From Chloroflexota bacterium (lineage in GTDB: Bacteria; Chloroflexota; Anaerolineae; Aggregatilineales; Phototrophicaceae), in contig WTGJ01000027.1 of the NCBI GenBank assembly GCA_011523615.1, forward strand, positions 213,795 to 277,794: a DNA stretch of 64,000 nt, given 5' to 3'. The notes below the pieces were generated by a model. That model worked only from the letters and a program-made list of their open reading frames with translations. It was not told the origin of the DNA and did not search any database. How positions within the stretch are numbered: the stretch's first letter is position 1; every line of letters starts with the position of its first letter. Positions 61,860-64,000 of the stretch are shown here, one piece after another. A program made the translations under genes and the position numbers.

Positions 61860-62908
61860 CACTGAGTTTGCTGCGACAGCTGCTGGGTGCGATCGATGAG
61901 GGCATCCAATTTGGCGAGCGCTGCCCCGCCATCGATGACCTGTGTGGCCAAGGCACAGCCATCTTTCATGGAATCCACTGCACCACCGACCCACAACGCC
62001 GCTGCCGCATTCAAAATGGCGACATCGCGGCGCGCGTCGAGGATATCACCACTCAGGATTCCTCTCAATGTGGCCGCGTTGGCGGGGGCATCTCCCCCCA
62101 GGAGCTCATAGATGCTACAGCCGCGGAAGCCGAGATCGGCCGGATTCAACACTTCCTGGCGAACGGATTTGCCATCGTAATGGCTGATCTTGTTCGGTCC
62201 GGTGGTCGTCAATTCATCCATGTTGCCATAGCCGCAAACCACCATGGCGCGTTTCGCCCCCAACTGGGCCAGGGTGGATGCGAGGAGATCGGTCAAGTCC
62301 GGGGCAAAAATGCCCATCAACTGCCTACCGGCGCCAGCGGGATTGGTGAGTGGACCGATGATGTTGAAAATGGTTCGGATGCCCAATTCTTTTCGGGGTA
62401 CGATCACATTCTTCATCGCCGGGTGCAAGTTGGCGGCGAAGAGGAAGGCGATGCCGATCTCTTCCAGACAGAGGGCAAGTTGTTCAGGGGAAAGATCCAA
62501 TGCGACTCCCAGCTCCGCTAAGACATCCGCGCTGCCTGCTTGACTGGAAGCGGCCCGATTGCCATGCTTGGCCACTTTCAGGCCCGCGCCGGCGGCGATG
62601 AAAGCGACGGTCGTGCTGATGTTATACGTTCCTGAGAAATCACCCCCGGAGCCACAGGTATCCAACAATTCAGCTCGGTCCAGCGAAGTCGGGATCTCGT
62701 GCACCATGGAACGCATGGCGCGGACGCTGCCGGTGATTTCGCTGATGGTCTCCCCTTTCATCCGCAGGGCCATCAGATAAGCGGCAATTTGCGAAGGGGT
62801 GGCTCCTCCTTGCATGATTTGCAGCATCACTGCTTCCGCTTCCGAATCGTCGAGTTGGCCGAATCGGCTCAGGATGTCAATCGCTCGCCGAATGTCGAAG
62901 GATTTCAT
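61859..62908 (-). CDS. trpD: Anthranilate phosphoribosyltransferase
   Basis: A 349-residue enzyme that transfers phosphoribosyl to anthranilate. It shows AYLMALRMKGETISEITGSVRAMR, the PRPP loop LLDTCGSGGDFSGTYNIST, KHGNRAASSQAGSADVLAELGV, FLFAANLHPAMKNVIVPRKELGIRTIFNIIGPLTNPAG. ATG at 62908 is preferred: an open start at 62944 would lie upstream of the predicted transcription start. It is not fused to a glutaminase. It is first in trpDCFBA; trpE and trpG are not in the window. Confidence 0.95.
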   Translation of the reverse strand: MKSFDIRRAIDILSRFGQLDDSEAEAVMLQIMQGGATPSQIAAYLMALRMKGETISEITGSVRAMRSMVHEIPTSLDRAELLDTCGSGGDFSGTYNISTTVAFIAAGAGLKVAKHGNRAASSQAGSADVLAELGVALDLSPEQLALCLEEIGIAFLFAANLHPAMKNVIVPRKELGIRTIFNIIGPLTNPAGAGRQLMGIFAPDLTDLLASTLAQLGAKRAMVVCGYGNMDELTTTGPNKISHYDGKSVRQEVLNPADLGFRGCSIYELLGGDAPANAATLRGILSGDILDARRDVAILNAAAALWVGGAVDSMKDGCALATQVIDGGAALAKLDALIDRTQQLSQQTQ

Positions 62909-62934
62909 GCAAAGCAATCCCCAAAATTGATGCC

Positions 62935-62963
62935 AAAATAGCACTCCAGTATCATCGCGTCAA
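62935..62963 (-). promoter_or_regulatory. Sigma70-type promoter of the trp operon
   Basis: On the reverse strand TTGACG (62963-62958), a 17-base spacer and TG-C-TATTTT (-10 at 62940-62935, with extended TG) lie 26 bases before trpD. The untranslated leader would be only about 20 bases, leaving no room for a trp leader peptide or attenuator. Confidence 0.65.
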
Positions 62964-62985
62964 GCAATCAGCCCACCGTTTCATT

Positions 62986-63013
62986 TTGATTCCGCGCGAT
63001 GAACTGATAACAT
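62986..63013 (+). promoter_or_regulatory. Candidate promoter for the third BMP gene
   Basis: TTGATT (62986-62991) and TAACAT (63008-63013) are separated by 16 bases, about 34 bases before the start codon. This is a moderate consensus match only. Confidence 0.35.
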
Positions 63014-63046
63014 TACGATAGGCATTTTTCCTTTAGGGAGGTCAAA

Positions 63047-64000
63047 ATGAGGTCACAGAAATGGTTCTACATCCTGATGTGTATGATGTTGGTGGCGGCT
63101 GGCGCACCTGCCGTCATCGCTCAGGATGAGTATGTGTTTGGAATGGTCTTGGTGGGACCTGCGGATGACCGCGGTTGGAGCCAATCTCATTTTGAGGGTG
63201 GTCAATATGTAGAAGCCAACATGTCCAATGCAAGGATGTTGGTTTTTGAGAGTTTGAACCCGGCAGATGCTCCGGAGACGACCCTTGCCGATGTGGTGGA
63301 GCTCTTCGTAGAGGAAGGCGCGCAGATCATTTTCACCACTTCGGATGCATTCGAAGAGGATACGGTAGCCGTTGCCGAACAGCATCCTGACATCATCTTC
63401 GTCAACATTTCGGGAGATGATGTGCTGACTGGCGAAGCGCCGGAGAACGTGGGTAATTTCATGACGCAGGGTGAATGGCCCCGGGCCATCGCGGGTTGTG
63501 CGGCGGCCTTGAGCACCAATACGGGGAAACTGGGTTACATCGGCCCGCTGATCAACAGTGAAACCCGTCGTTTGGCCGCTTCTACGTACCTGGGTGCCAA
63601 GCATTGTTGGGAACACGAGCGTGGCAATGATGCTGCCGACTTGACCTTCGAAGTGACCTGGATCGGCTTCTGGTTCGCCATCCCTGGCGTCACTTTGGAT
63701 CCGACCGAGGAGGCAAATAGCTTTTTCGACCGTGGCTTCGATGTCGTGATGTCCGGCATCGATACGACGGAGGCGATCGTCGTGGCCGGCCAGCGAGCGG
63801 CAGAAGGCGAGACCGTCTTCTCCATGGCCTACACGTCCCTGCAAGGTTGTGATCAAGCGCCGGATACCTGCATCGGAATCCCCTACTACAACTGGGGTGT
63901 GGCGTATCTGGATCATGTTTCCCGAGCGGCGGCAGGGGAATGGGAACAGGATTGGGATTGGATCGGTCCGGATTTTGACGATCCCACCAATATCGATACG
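63047..64000 (+). CDS. BMP-family ABC transporter substrate-binding protein (partial, runs off right edge)
   Basis: An open frame of 318 codons reaches the window end without a stop. ATG at 63047 is preceded by AGGGAGG. The signal peptide (KWFYILMCMMLVAAGAPAVIAQDE) has a signal peptidase I type site and no lipobox. The mature part is BMP-like: FGMVLVGPADDRGWSQSHFEGGQYVEAN, a VELFVEEGAQIIFTTSDAFEEDTVAVAEQHPDIIFVNISG block, TGKLGYIGPLINSETRRLAASTYLGAKH, and FFDRGFDVVMSGIDTTEAIVVAGQRAAEG. It differs clearly from the other two BMP proteins in the window and may start a third transporter operon. Whether it carries an acidic tail cannot be seen. Confidence 0.88.
   Translation, partial: MRSQKWFYILMCMMLVAAGAPAVIAQDEYVFGMVLVGPADDRGWSQSHFEGGQYVEANMSNARMLVFESLNPADAPETTLADVVELFVEEGAQIIFTTSDAFEEDTVAVAEQHPDIIFVNISGDDVLTGEAPENVGNFMTQGEWPRAIAGCAAALSTNTGKLGYIGPLINSETRRLAASTYLGAKHCWEHERGNDAADLTFEVTWIGFWFAIPGVTLDPTEEANSFFDRGFDVVMSGIDTTEAIVVAGQRAAEGETVFSMAYTSLQGCDQAPDTCIGIPYYNWGVAYLDHVSRAAAGEWEQDWDWIGPDFDDPTNIDT

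Overview
This 64 kb window looks like a metabolic stretch of a free-living bacterium with moderate-to-high GC. The mix of genes (BMP-family and family-5 ABC transporters, a branched-chain amino acid superoperon with both citramalate and isopropylmalate synthases, a selenium-type xanthine dehydrogenase without FAD domain, a DUF2332 protein, a deazaflavin-type reductase) suggests Chloroflexota (Anaerolineae/Caldilineae-like). That is an inference from gene style, not a phylogeny. I see no rRNA, tRNA, CRISPR, phage or insertion sequence. Many genes use TTG or GTG starts or 1-4 nt stop/start overlaps.

Layout. 1-4.8 kb: the start of an ABC exporter, a queuosine-precursor transporter, and a family-5 peptide-type ABC set (binding protein and two permeases, no ATPase). 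4.9-12.7 kb: single genes (aldo/keto reductase, B3/B4-domain protein, serine hydrolase, MFS and EamA transporters, DUF2332, PAP2). 12.7-25.3 kb: ilvD, then a leader-regulated superoperon ilvB-ilvN-ilvC-leuA-leuC-leuD-cimA-leuB plus a hydroxyacid dehydrogenase. 25.3-26.4 kb: a VOC protein and a Crp/Fnr regulator. 26.6-34.2 kb: a BMP-type (nucleoside-like) ABC transporter divergent from xanthine dehydrogenase. 34.3-38.3 kb: a second family-5 ABC set without ATPase and a GNAT. 38.4-42.9 kb: peptidoglycan recycling (anmK, AmiE-like serine hydrolase, murQ, nagA). 43-49.8 kb: a second BMP-type transporter, with one permease carrying a very large insert, and a decayed BMP gene fragment. 50-58.3 kb: a glutamate synthase-like protein, pepF, an M20 carbamoylase-type hydrolase and a deazaflavin-type protein. 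58.3-62.9 kb: trpDCFBA. 63.0-64 kb: a third BMP-type binding protein, cut by the window edge.

The most striking element is the region between ilvD and ilvB (23376-23578). A near-consensus promoter with a perfect palindrome in its spacer leads into a 36-codon reading frame dense in Leu, Ile and Val codons. A strong intrinsic terminator follows. A GGGC-U-GGGGGG segment near the end of that frame can pair with the whole 5' arm and half the loop of the terminator. This has the full logic of ribosome-mediated attenuation by branched-chain aminoacyl-tRNA supply.

Other items worth a look: hairpins directly after the binding-protein gene in three transporter operons; Asp/Met-repeat tails on two BMP proteins; the insert-bearing permease; and a glutamate synthase with an atypical glutaminase N-terminus.
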